From NCBI GenBank assembly GCA_013396915.1, contig VWZL01000594.1, positions 372,618 through 436,617 of the forward strand: a stretch of DNA of 64,000 nt. Reading direction: 5' to 3'. The position numbers were made by a program, and so were the translations under genes. Shown in pieces: positions 39,880-52,988 of this stretch. The notes under the pieces are model-generated. The model did no database searches. It was not told where the DNA came from and saw only the letters and a program-made list of their open reading frames with translations. Source of the stretch: Stercorarius parasiticus. Taxonomy: Eukaryota > Chordata > Aves > Charadriiformes > Stercorariidae. Positions within the stretch are counted from its first letter, which is position 1, and every line of letters starts with the position of its first letter.

Positions 39880-40339
39880 AGTCCCGTGAAGACCAACAAG
39901 ACGGTGAGGGGGCTGGAGTGCACACTAAATGAGGAGCAGTTAAGAAAGCCAGCTTTGCTCCATCTCCCAGAGAGAAGGTGAAGGGAATCTCATTGCTGAC
40001 CAGAGCAACATCCCCCCTGGGACACTGCAGAGACAATGGAGCCAGGCTATCCTTAAGGATGCACAGCAATACGATGAAAGGCAATGGACAGAAGCTGGCA
40101 TAAAGGAAGTTGTGACCAGATTGGAGAATTTTATTTATTTATTTATTTACTTACTTACTATCATGAGGGTGGTCAAAACAAAGGAACAGAGGCTCAGAGA
40201 TGCTATGGGACGCCCATCCTTGGAGATGTTCATAATATGAAGGGCAAGCCCCTGAGTAACCTGCTCTAATTGGAACTGCTTTGAGCAAGGGCTTGGAAAG
40301 ACCTTCATCTGTCCCTTCCCACCTATGCGATTCTATGAT
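39880..40339 (+). mobile_element. CR1 LINE 3' end containing a (TTTA)n/(TTAC)n tract
   Basis: Sequence such as GGTGAGGGGGCTGGAGTG, AATCTCATTGCTGACC and AATGGACAGAAGCTGGC follows the CR1 ORF2 C-terminal region. After a 30-bp TTTA/TTAC repeat it resumes at ATCATGAGGGTGGTCA. It ends GCGATTCTATGAT. The frame is broken in several places. The tetranucleotide tract replaces the RT-terminal AGATTGGA...AGGAAAAATTC stretch and looks like secondary expansion. Confidence 0.85.
40129..40159. repeat. (TTTA)n/(TTAC)n microsatellite inside CR1
   Basis: Five TTTA-type units then three TTAC-type units interrupt the 39880..40339 CR1 copy. Confidence 0.9.
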
Positions 40340-43300
40340 CTAGAGGTCATAGATTCAATCAGCTGAAATCAGCCACAATCAGTCAAAAGTTTAATAGTAG
40401 AAAAATAATTCAAATAGAGATTAACTGACATTTTGGTGGAACAGAATGTAACTAAAAACACCAAGGATTTTTCTGGCATGAAAGCATTCACAACTTCAAT
40501 GTTGCACCTATTTTCTCTTTGACCCACAGAGAAAAAGGGCAAATCTGAATGGAGAATAAATCTGAGAATGTGGCTGCAGTGTGCAATAGTAATATATTAA
40601 TTACTACTGAATTACAAACGTTGTTAACAGCAATGCATAACACCCATATTCATACTAAACTAATATCACTACAATTAAAGATGTTAGCATAAGTGGTGAA
40701 GAAAATGACAATTATTATCCATTTAATATATAGTTCCAATTTTCGGTTCCGTTTAAATTTTCATGCAACACAAAACTGGTTCTGAATTTTAAGTATGGCC
40801 ATACTTTGGAAGGAGAAAGAATATTTTTCTATATGAAATTTTCCTTAGTTAACTTTGGTTTAAGAGGAACTACATACAAAAAGGGATTAATGTGATTTCT
40901 CAAGACAAGCAATTCCCAATGCCATACTAACAAATAGGAAATGAGGCTACTAGAATCATCTTTTATGGATGGTTCATTTTTATATTTTGCAAGCTATGTA
41001 ATGTGCAGCGGGGACAATGTGTTAGATCAAGAAATGCACCACAGAGATCACAGATGCAGACAGATGCTCATGATGGCCAATGGAACTAAAATTTGCTAAT
41101 CCAGGCTTTTCAAGACTCTCATAAAACAATGAAATGAGTCTGTTTTCATTTTTAAATACATCGAAACAACTTTGTGAGTAGTATATTTCGCATCCTTTAA
41201 AATAATCTGAGGTGGATGGTAAAGGTGCTTTTGACTGAAGGATATTAAGCCACTGCTGATTCATAGCCTTTATTAAAGAAGCCTGAGGTATAAATCACAC
41301 ATAGAACAAACAACTTTTAACTGAAGTTTCATAGGCCACTTTTAAGGATTTATAAAAGAAGCCATATTCAAGCTATTGGAATCTACACTTGAGTAAGATT
41401 TATGTAGCCAGAAAAGCATATTCTTTAAATTGAGTAATATGAAACAACGTCCTCTTTTTTCCTGCCCAGTGCCCGCAGGTTGAGAGACAAATTATTCCTT
41501 AGAATATTCTTCATGTTCACTTTGTGAATCCCACCAAAATTTAATCTTCCTCATGCTCCTGAACAGCCATCTTATGTGGGTATAATCCTGACACTGAGAA
41601 AAGACTAACTTAAGACGTAATGCCTCCTAGGAGTCTTTTACAGCACATGGAGAAGAACCTGGCTGGCATCAACATCAATGGCAATATCCTGTTGCCCCAG
41701 CAACAGGGAAACAAGCAGTACTCTTCGAGAACTATCATTCTCTGACACGGAAGAGATACGGTGTTTATGTATAAGCTATAAATGTATTGGAAATACAGCA
41801 AATCTTAATTTCAGATGTAGAAAATACCTTCAATGACTTCAATGGTCTTTATGTTGACGACAAACAAAATTACCATCTTTTCAAATACAGAACCATGTAC
41901 TCAAGTATGAAAAGCACCATAATTATGTATCACCACTCGCGGTCATAAAAGTCTAAAATCTAACTCAATTGCTACTGGAAGATGGCAACTCAGAGTTAGT
42001 ATACAGTGAGAATTCAGATCATATAGTACCTCTGAACTATCTGAAAAGAATATAACTGATCTGTGAGAGAAAAACTCTTCACTGTCTGATACAACTCCTT
42101 CTACTCACTGCAGGAAAAAGCTCATTTTAAACTCATTCCAGAACTGATATTTCATAAAGTTCATTATTAACAATGACCAGGTGGTCTATTACAGTATTAT
42201 TATGATAATCCAGTTCAATTCATCTCAAAGCAGCAGTAGAGATTTAGCAAGGAAAAAAAAAGTTCATACTAAAATTAGAAGTTTCCCCTCACTAGTAAAA
42301 TGCCTCTTTGCCTCTGAAGTTGGAGAAGGGGCTGGTTCCTCAGCTGGTAAAAAATATTTCAGCAAAGTAATTTGGTCACTTTTAAGTATATGGCTCCTGT
42401 CTGAGCTCTAAATTTGTTTGACATACATACACACTTAGGCTGCGTCCCTGCTTTAATAAAACCATATCTGAAAATGCTCCTGGGCACTGGAAGTGAGTCA
42501 GAATTAAAGTACTTCTGAAATGACCTGACCCAATACAGCTATTGCTCTCTCCAATGATTCCCTGGCATGGTTTGGCTGTCAGTATAGGCAAATTGGATGG
42601 GGCCATCCATTGTGGAGGATGTGAGTAGTGCAGATGTGCACTAAAGAACCATCCCATGTAGATGTCATCTCAAATCTCTTGAGCATGGCCATGGAGCCAT
42701 GAAGCTCCAAGCTCATGATGTGAAACCCAGGCAGACTCCTAGGCAAGAGAAGAGCCAGCCTGTTTCGAAAGGTCTGAGATGAACTGTGGATGCAGTGGCA
42801 AATCACAGCTGAGAAGAGTGATAGGAAGCTGCTCTTAATTTTCTCCCAGGTATTACAGACATCACTTCCTGGATAACAGGTGGTTCTTATATCCTGCTTG
42901 ATGAATATCAAAGTCTAACAGATGGCATACTTAAAACTCTGCCCAGTCCTCTAGATCAATTCAAGTTGCTCAAGTGGTGTCAACCTAAAGCCTGTGGAAT
43001 ACTTACTATACAACTGCATGTTACACCTAAGAGGACCACAAATGACAACAGAGAAAAAAGCAAGCTTAATGTCAGTAGAATTATTGTCACCATAAGATCT
43101 GAAAATCCACAGAAAATTTTTTACAAATTTGTAAATGTTAAATAGGGTGAAAACCTGTGCAATTTGATGGTACTTTGGGCCTGCTGGCTTGTTTCTGTTG
43201 TATCTGTACATATCCACTGAACATCATGAATATATTTCCTTATTTCTAATGGATAAAAAAATCAGAAGCTACAATATCCACATTTAGCAAAATGGTAGTG

Positions 43301-43539
43301 CCATTAAAACAGAGTTCTATTTCAAAAGCAACCTTTATTGAAATAGTGAGATAGCATTAAAATAATCAATCAGTGACTTTTAGCATTTTAATAGCCTCTA
43401 TAAATCCAATGCAACTGCATGTTAACTGAGGAAGAGACACAATTGTGCAGCTCCTTTCAAAGCTTTTTTTTCCTTTAAGAAGGTAGAACAAGAACAACTT
43501 TCTTATTGCAAAGCATCTTTAAAGGGTTTTACTGAAAAA

Positions 43540-43560
43540 AAAGAGGGGAAAAAAAAAAAA
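43540..43560. repeat. A-rich homopolymer tract
   Basis: A nearly pure A run with GGGG inside its 5' part. No associated element was seen. Confidence 0.7.
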
Positions 43561-43983
43561 GGATCCAAAGATTTGCGACTTGAGCTAGTTTGAGTTATAC
43601 TTCCCTTCTTACTGATCCTCAGATCAATGATTTGAAAAGCTTATGGTAATTTGAACTTCACTTACATAAAGATACCCAGATTATGTGGGGTTTAATCTTC
43701 TTAGATTTCATCAGCAGTGCTCAAGACATTGCTATAGCAGAATTAGCCTAAACTAATACAATTGGTCCCACAGAGTCTGCACTTCTTGATACCAGCTTAA
43801 CAGAAGAGAACCCACGTAACACTGTGGGCATCAGGAAGGCTCTGCAAGCAGAGTAAAAGACTACAGCCTCTATGGGAAGATTTGAACATAACTTTTCTCT
43901 TCCCTGAGGGCTTATCTTCTAAAGCAGGGCCTTAGAAAAAAACCCTTAAATCACTTATTTTCAGTGTTTGAGTGTGCAACTGT

Positions 43984-44082
43984 ATGTGTGTATATTCACA
44001 CATACTCACACACACATATATATTTTTATACATGTATAGTTACAAAATTCATATACACACTCATATATAAACACACACAAAT
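43984..44082. repeat. Degenerate (TG)n/(CA)n/(TA)n tract
   Basis: About 100 bases of interleaved GTGTAT, CACACA and ATATAT runs. Complementary TG and CA halves allow hairpins. Confidence 0.8.
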
Positions 44083-45246
44083 TTGATCTTCAGAAATATT
44101 TCAGAAAAAAAACCCTCTCTTATTTGTTCATAACTTTGCCCACCAGGAAACATATGTCCTTTTACACTAGAAAAATGTTATTATCTCCATACAGAGGTTA
44201 TATCCTGAAATCCTTTTCCATACAAATCTAGATACCCTTTTCTCTCATCCAGACTTTTCTTTTTTCTCACCAACAGCAAATAGATGAAAGGGATCCTCTT
44301 CTAGAAAAATCACTAATTACTATTTTGAGAAAGGCTGGGCCATATAAGACATATAAGAGCAATTACTTCTGATTTTTAGAGAAAAATCTGCCTACCTCAG
44401 GCACTTCCAAAATTCAGTTCAAAGCACTATGTGGCTCTCTTACAATGATGTACATTAGAGTCAAGACCTACAATCATCCCAGACTGAATCTTAATCTCTG
44501 TGTAATCTCACTTAGTAAGAGACATGTTCTATCCCAAACAGTTTACAACTGAAATATATGGACACATTTCAGAAAAAAGAACGGTAATTCCCCATATTTA
44601 GCAAAACTGAGATACAGACTTTTAAAAGCACGTTCCTAAATATTCCAATGGGCATATCAAATAATGCAGTGCTAGGTGCCTAAATATTCTCAAGATCTGG
44701 TCAAGGGGGATAAAAATTGCCAAACTCTTCACGCAGTTCTGAAAATGCAGCCTTTACAATACTGAGAAGATAAAAAGGTAACCAGAACATAAACACTTGG
44801 CTAACTACCCGTATTAGCATTCTTTGGCATCAAAATTTATACCTCCCTCTGCCTCACACAATTTCTCAACATTACTTCTGTTCTAACAGAGAATGCTTCA
44901 GAAGTTATAGGGAAGACATCTCAGAATATTAAACCACACCATGTCATAAGGTATATATTGTTTGACATTTTACAGCCTTTAGAAATTATGTATCTTTTAT
45001 TGGTTGTCTGATGCTATGATTTTTCAAGGTCAGCCTTTTAGAGAAATGATGTTTGGTATCTGTCACTATCAAACTATGCACCCACACACAAATGTGCACC
45101 AAACTCTAATAGCTAGTGCTGCTATAAGTTAAGAGACTGTCAGCCTTTTCCATTATAACCCCTTTTCTTTCAAAGGTTTATATCACAGCCATAAAGATTT
45201 CCTTTGGGCTAGAACCTGGTCATCATGAAATATGGAATCAAATTAA

Positions 45247-45291
45247 AAATAAAAAAAAAATTTAAAAAAAGGAAAAAAAGTCCTCCATTTT
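45247..45291. repeat. A-rich low-complexity tract
   Basis: About 45 bases almost entirely A with a few T and G. No retroposon body precedes it on either strand. Confidence 0.75.
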
Positions 45292-48200
45292 TCAGCTGCT
45301 GGTAAAGTACAGCTGATAAGGGCATGTCAAGCATTTCTTTCCTTTCTCTAAATTCTACAGGAGTCAAGAGCTGTGTTTATATCCCCTGATCTAGCACACA
45401 AAAACATAACACTTGCGATTTCAGCCCTGTTCTTCCTCCTGCAATCTATTAGGAAAATTTAAATGTGATACAAATAAAATAATGTAACATCATACTGTAA
45501 TTGGATAACATCCAAAAACATAGCTGCTTGGAAAACACCGGTGGGGCTTATTCAATTTCAAGTACTAACAGTGCAGTAGTAAATAAAGCATTACAGACAA
45601 ACCAGGAAAAGTAAATGAGACTGGCTGGGCATTGAGAGTTTGGTAGAGTTTGAGTCTTTTTAATTTCTTTAAATTTTTTTTTTTCCCAAAAAAAAAATTC
45701 AGCAGGGGATCATTCTTGAAACTACTTTACAACCGGCATACAAAATAAAAATTATAGCTTAATGATGCACAAAAGCAAGCAGTAACTCACGTTACATCTC
45801 TGGCTGGGCTATAACCAAAAGAAGGCTTGCCTTTTATTTGACAAAGGATAAATCTACCTGCAGGCACTGCAGCCTTTGTAAACACTACGTACTTCTGACT
45901 GGACACTGCCTCAGCACATATAAAAGCTAAAGGCACCTGGTGTCCTCTCCTAGTCTCACTCCAAATGCACTCCACAGAGCTGACCGACACAGATGACCCG
46001 GGACTAGAATGACAAAATTTTCATCTAATCTATTAAAGAAGACAGGCATTCAAGCGTGCCCAGCAAACTTTATAGTACTGGGGGAAAGGAGAAATATAAA
46101 TCTGTTTTGCCACTGTCACCTTCTAGTTCAAAACAACATTTCTCCTCGCCTTCGCTCTCTGCTTTAAATGCTTGAGTCTTGCTTTTACAAATTGTGCAAA
46201 TGGAACATAAAACTTTCAAGTTTTTATGAGGTTAAAAAAGGTTAAAAAAAGCTGGAAAATCACAATGGATATTGCATATGATGACTGCCTTTCAAGAAGC
46301 ACAAGAAGCGCACTCCTGTCATTCAGTTACCAAACTAATTTCCCTTACTTAAAAACAAATTGTCAAATACCTCCTACCACAGGTCAGCATTTTTTGCTAA
46401 CAAGGCTTTTCAAAATGCTGCTCAAAATGATTTCAAAAAATATTTCAAAAGAAAAAAAAAAAAGAAAAAGATTTAAAGCATTTTGTGTGCCCAGCAAGAA
46501 GGTACACAACTGTTAGTAAGTATAAGCTTCATTGGGAAGATAGATAAGGTAACATGTTAGGTTAAGTACAGTAAAAGACAAAAGGACACCAGGGTTTGCA
46601 CCAAATATTTGCTTAGTGCCTGGGAGAATTCAGAGATATGAGTTAGACAGGTAAGATGGACTTCCAATGGGACCAGAAAATTAAATGGAAAATTCATATA
46701 CTTTGTAAAGGAGACAAGCCACTTGCTTTGAGTCCTGTCTGACTCGGTTTTTAAATATTTGGGAAGCACCTAACCACACTACTACTGCGTAAAACAAGAT
46801 ATTATCTTTTGCTGAAGCTATTAAGCATTAAGAACACTTTTGTGAAGCAAGCAGGCAACTCATTATACCTTGTGTTGGCTGAGACGTTCATCTGAGATGC
46901 ACAACAGTCAGTTTCAAAGGTCTAATTAGTATTTACTAAAATACCCAAAGTGGAATACCTTCAGTATTCTACTTGCTTTCCTTACATCCCAACCTCTACC
47001 TGGCCTCATCCTGGGCAGCTGATTCAGGGGACTCTTCCTGGATTTTGTCCGATTACAGAAATATCCTGGCTTCAGACCATGCCAGGGCTTGAGAACAGAT
47101 ACAGATATCTAATTATTATGCTATAGGTTATCATGCTATACTCATACACATTCCTCCACTAGGAAAAATGCACATGCTTACAGGGTTAGATGGCAGCTGA
47201 ATGCCAGGGACTAGAAGACAGAGGACTAAAACATCAGCGGAGATGAGCAGTTAAAGTTAAGGGATGCCTCATACAACAATTAGGTAGTTAAAACTCTGTG
47301 GGTGTTTCCCAAATTTCCAACCAGTAATCCTAACATTTATCATTAGCTCTATACATTTTCATATAGTAAAATATATAACCAGTAATATAATATAAAATAA
47401 TTAGTAATTACAAACACAGCTTTCTGAGTGAAGATAACATTCAATACTCTTCAATGGAATCAACACAACGGTCCTTCATTTTGGTGAAACTACATGATAA
47501 AACAAGTGTATCCCTTCTCATTGCTCTCTAACAGCTGAAGAATAACGAGTAGAAAAGAGCTGTGTTTAAATTCAGAGGATACCTTCCACCTCCTTTATGT
47601 AGGGAATTTGATTAATTTGTCAGGAAGAAACTGCAACTTTAAAACCCATCCTATTTCATTATCACAGAAAATAGTTGGAACTTAATGTTATTGTTAGAAG
47701 AGCTTTTATGTTAAATCCTCTTTTATGACCAATAAATGAAAGCACATAATGGATTTAGGGACATAATTTATAAAGAAATCCAGAACATGCATGTTGCTAT
47801 ATAACCATTCTTAAAAGACAGCAATCCACTAGAGTTTTTTTATGCTTAAATTGGATTCTTCTATAAGGTTTTAAGGAAACATTATGGAATTAATCTTATA
47901 CAAAATTTCCAATTCCACTAACAAACGTCTGAACATCCACAGTGACTTCAAAAGCCTGATTTAAACAAAATAACAAAACAAGAGAAATCCAGCACCAAGG
48001 CTAATTAAATACACCATTTATTTAGTGAAGTTTCATGATAAAAAACTTCCTGCAGTTCCTGGCACAGTGTTTGGAAATAGTGTACTTTTTTGCTAGCTGG
48101 ATACTAGCATATATGTGTCTACGTGTGCACGTGCGTACATATATTTTCTATTATCAAGGAGTCTCATAGAATATCCTGAGACAGAAGGGACGGAAGTCCA

Positions 48201-48914
48201 ACTGCTGACTCCACACAAGGAAGCTGTTGAACTTGTAAAGAAGAGCAGTGTTTTCAAGCAAGAAGTGAGAAAGAAATCTTCCTCAGTCCATTTGCTGATG
48301 TGAAATATGTTGTTTCATGATTAACAGCTCCTGGCAGGCTTAGACATGAAATAATACGTATTTTTCCCACAGTTAAATAATATACACTTCCTGGGCTGCA
48401 GCCAAAACTCATCATAAATGAAGTGTATAGAACAGAAGATATAAAGAAACTTCCTTTTAAGGCAACTGCATAAAAGCTACCGAAGAACTGTAGGTCTAAC
48501 TCTGAGCTAAACCATTAGCTGGATCTTCTCTACGAAGAGTGCCAGGTCCCAACATGGAAGTAAATAGCTCACATCCAGACACATGTCATCTTAAAACATA
48601 CATAAGAGACTGGGAGCTCCACAAGCACAAAGTCGTCCCAGGAACCACTCATGTTTCAGAGGCACAAAGTCCCCCCCTGCCTTCTCCCCTGAACGTGGCA
48701 CAACTCAACGCATCAACTTACAAAACTGCCATCGGTGTAAATAGAGGCCAATAAATTATTAAGAACAAATTCCCAGTTATATATGGGGATAAAAGCTTGT
48801 AAGTTGTAGGACCTCTGGGGCATTATTTCCTCATGAGTGTCCTCTCAAACTACCAGAGGGCTGGTATTCATTCAGACGGGTTTCACTTGCAAGGCAGGTG
48901 TTGCAGCATGTGCA

Positions 48915-49085
48915 CTCAGATTTTAATTAGTGAAATTAAACCCCTCCAAAAGCACATGCTCAATTTTTTTTAAACAAAGACATTAGAGATCAAACAAAAA
49001 GAAAGCAATAAACTAATTAATGTGTAAATTAACCTAATTGCTTTGTTTTTACATGACATAATCAATCACAGTGCCACAGCAGAAA
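48915..49085. promoter_or_regulatory. Possible conserved noncoding element rich in homeodomain-type sites
   Basis: Within 170 bases there are many TAAT/ATTA cores (TTAATTAG, ACTAATTAATG, AAATTAACCTAATTG), an AATCAATCA and two AAACAAAG or CTTTGTTT boxes of the SOX/TCF type. Such clustering is typical of developmental enhancers but also arises in AT-rich DNA. No conservation data were available. Confidence 0.25.
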
Positions 49086-50848
49086 CGTGTTATTTTATCA
49101 TATGGTGAAACTAGCCCACTTACAGGAGGTTTCTCTGCCTTTACTAGTATGGTCTTCAATGTTTTTCTTTTTTAATATAAGTAACTCATTAAAAAATAAT
49201 CAGAATATTTAGTTTCACTAAGGAACTGCAGTAGTGTTTCTGTACTGCCCTCTTACAGAAAACATTCCTCCTCACTCCTGTCCCCCATAATGTGACCTGC
49301 TATGAAAAAGTAGATCTAAAAAATTGGAAAACTGAGGCCAGAGGCAAACGGAAAGGAAATGTTCAGTTTGGTTGACTAGGAAGGCCCAAAGCTCAGATCT
49401 CTGAATCATATTTAAATATCTCTAAATATTTATTTGTACACCAGCACACAGAAGGAAGTAGCATGCTAAAACTTAATATCAGCATGGAGCTGTTTGTAGC
49501 TTACAACATTCTTGTGTTGATGGAGAATTACTCAGTACACAAGGCCTTATGAACTACGCCCCATCAGAAGCTTCATTCTCTCTACAATGCCTCATCTCTC
49601 TCACTATCAGGACATTAGGTCCCCTGCCTGTTCACTTTGTTTTTTAGATCGTCACATTAAAGTTAAATGTTTATTTCAGTTGTTTACTCTCTGGTTGTCA
49701 CTTTCTCTACTTTGGGGACTCTGGTTGAATTACCTGAATATTTGGAGTTACTGTAATTGCTCCTAGTTTGCAATGCCAGGCTTATTTAAAGTTGAGAATA
49801 ACATGAAGAGCAGTATTGTGCAAAACTATACAAGTTTAGAAAAGGTCCATCTCACTGAAAACATATGGCCCATGACTTGACTTTAATGTCTGATGTCTGA
49901 AACCTTTTGCAGTGCACATACTCAAATTTTAAGCAGTAAATAACATTAATATTCAGAACAAAATTTCTTTTAATTTAACAGTAAGTATAACCTATACCAC
50001 TATTTTATTCAAGGTTGCAACAAAAATGATAATGAAAAAACACACTTGAAACCGTTGCTTTGAGGAAGTTACTAAAAATTTAGTAAGATTATTAATTTAT
50101 AATAGAATTCATAGCATTTCTTTTGTGAAACATCAAATGTTCATTACATGAAAGAGTAATTAATATTTTTAGTTACTGATTTTGCAAACTCTTTGTCAGG
50201 AGAGCATTAATAACATGTAGCCCTAATAATTGTGTTAAAATTTGCTGTCCAAAGCTCCAGCTAGACTGAGATTAAAACTGGACTTGCCAACTCATTTATT
50301 TACAAGGCCCTTAGCAATACCACTCCAGCTTTTGGAACAGGATGGTTTTTTTTTTTTCAATAAAAGTTGCACAAAATGTCAATTTCTGGCCTGCTTTGTT
50401 GCCAGTTACAGCTTGAAATTTTGATCTGAGCACAGTCTATAGATTTTGAAAGCAGGAGACAAAGAACTCAAAAGATATGCCTGTGCACATATAGACATTG
50501 TACAATCTTTGAATTTAGTATTGCTTGACTTATGACTCTGAAACTTTTGTGTTAGTAATGCAGGGCCATCCTCCTGCCTTTGCTTTCAGGGACCAGAAAT
50601 CCATCAGACACTTGCATTAGCATACATATTGCTGGCCAGGCTGTTGTTCTCTAAATCTGACACACAAAACCTTAGGAACACTTTAGGGTGCACATGCATC
50701 AATAAGGAAAATGTCGCAGAACTACGCATCGGATACTGGCAGAAGAGAAAAGAAGAGAAAGAGACAGGATTAATTAGGAGGGGGTGACAGAAGGATGAAC
50801 AAGAAATTCGCCTGCTTTTACCAGAACAGTCTTGTTCTTTCTTCTCTT

Positions 50849-50862
50849 CCCCCCCCCCCCCN
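50849..50862. repeat. Poly(C) run ending in an ambiguous base
   Basis: Thirteen C are followed by N at 50862. This is a sequencing or polishing failure at a homopolymer, and the true run length is unknown. It breaks a minus-strand frame that has no other sign of coding. Confidence 0.9.
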
Positions 50863-52965
50863 TTGAGTCGGGGTTTTTTGTTTGTTTTGCTCTTTTTGAG
50901 TGTGGTTTTCTCTTTCAGAAGAGAACTTTGTCTTCTTGCGCATTTGAACAAGCAATGAGACATTTTGAGAGCAACTGTAGCAAAAAGAGAAGCAAACAAC
51001 ATGCCTAGGAATAGAGGAACTTTCTCTGGGCCTGTAATTAGACATATAATTAGTCTGGGGTGTCTAAGCCTTAAGACTAATGTCACAACTTCAATACAAT
51101 AAACAACAGAACCGACTATGTTCAGAAGTGCCCTCTGTGGGTCCTTTGGGTGGATCTACTTTTTAAAGCTTGCACAGAGGTGTGAAAACCCATCTCCTGG
51201 AGCCATACCTCTGCTTCCAGCGTGGGCCTATGTGAATGTTATCTCATCTTCTCCCTTGTGCACACTGAAGGGTACTTGACATTTAAAACCAGATAAGCCA
51301 GCTGGTAGCAAAGGGGAAGGTGTCTATTCACACTAAGCCGCATAAACACCGATCACTATCTTTGCTCAATTGTCTTTTAAACAAAGCCCAAAATGCAAAT
51401 ACTGCTCTGTCTAAAGATGGGAAAAATGATAAGTCTTCCTCTCTACTATGATATCTCCCAGGAAAGAGGAGCTTATTCTGGTCAATATAGCGAAGGGCAC
51501 TGGTCAAAAAGGGATAAAGTTCATTTTTTCTGATAGGACTGACAAATACATATTTGACAAACGTACACTGTTTTTCACTTGCTTTGTGGGGAGTTGATAT
51601 GGAAAGATGAGCCAGACACTGAATTACGTCTTAAAAAAATCTTGGTGTCACAAAACCTCAGGGAAGCTAGCAGCATTCACTTAAATCCACAGTCCTTAGG
51701 CCCCCAAAGTCAAAATGGCGTGCCTTTGAGTCTGCATCTAGCCACTTATGAAGATTTTTACCACCTAACTAAAAAGTTATTTTATTGGTTAAAATAGCAA
51801 GTTGATGTAAACTGTGGTCAAAGCTTCAGACAGGGAAGAGGGAACAAAAGACCTAAGGTATGCAGAACGCGTATTATTAGTTGTTTCTTTGAGAGGCCAG
51901 GAATTGTTCGCATTCTTCCATGCAATATAAAGGATTACAGGGTACCTGTCCTTGAAATTTTTGATTCCATCTCACTACTTTGGTCTCAGAATATCCCTTC
52001 TCCCACAGTCTATGTACATGTATCTCGCACACTTTTAACTCCTGGAAGTAACCTCTCAAAAATATCAGAGGTGTTTCCACACAGAAAGGAGGTAATCTCC
52101 CTGCACACAACCTCAACAAACCACTACCTACCTTCTCCTGTAAAGTTTCATGCAGTGAGCATAATAAATTGATGTAATTAAGCACAGTCAAGATAAACTG
52201 AAAACAGGCTGATCTAGAAGGTCCTTTGACCATCACTAGTACGATGGTATCAACAAAACTCCAAGTATAATTTGTAAGTTTTTATCCTTCCCAATAGAAC
52301 CACTGTCTATCTGTTGCTGAAATAAATTTTCAGCTTGACCAGGGTCATATGGCAAACACAATGTTTGCCTGCAAAATCTGGCAGCAGACAATTAAATAAA
52401 TAAGTTTTCCCTTAGAGGCATTTTTATTAGTTCTAGAAGCAGCATTCTGAAATCTTAGTATCATCCATCAGGCAAAATGAACCCTGATGAGTTGCAACCT
52501 GCATTTTTTTTACACATCATTTCTCAAGCTTTTTGTTTAATTTTCAAGAACAAATGCAATGTTGGAAAAAGACAAGGAAACAGAAAATCCTAGATCAGGG
52601 CACAGCAAAAATCTCTTCTAAATTACTTTATAAGTCCTATAATATTACAAATTTTTTTTTTTGGAAAACAGAATATACAGTAAGAATTCATTAACTGAAT
52701 GCATATGGTTCCTCCTTCACCCCATCATTCCTGAATAAAGCCCTCCACAGGAATAACTAAGAGACAAATGAAGCAACTCATGTAAATGAAGGCAAAAAAC
52801 TGTAAGGGAGACTATTAACACCTTTATCCATGCGTCAGAAAACAGGGAAGAGCCAATCCAAACCTACTGGACCTCTGATTTGCTCTTGCAAAGCTCTCCA
52901 AAACAGCATGGTGAAAGGTAGCAGATCTTTACTGTTGCTCCTCAGAATAAACCACTAAGAGTTTT

Positions 52966-52988
52966 TGACATGCAAATCTTGCATGTCA
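52966..52988. repeat. Perfect 10-bp inverted repeat containing an octamer motif
   Basis: Arms TGACATGCAA (52966-52975) and TTGCATGTCA (52979-52988) surround the 3-nt loop ATC. The left arm plus loop contains ATGCAAAT, the POU-factor octamer. Whether it binds anything is not shown. Confidence 0.85.

Noticed and set aside
42382..42911. Two overlapping minus-strand open frames of 91 and 110 codons
   Set aside because: No splice signals, domains or recognisable homology. Their lengths are within what chance gives in 64 kb.
45833..45978. Minus-strand frame PGSSVSVSSVECIWSE... with TTCTAG acceptor and CTGCAG|GTAGAT donor
   Set aside because: Splice-like borders and three CpGs are present. The phase fits neither the CCSER1 exon nor the 54761 candidate, and the peptide is not recognisable.
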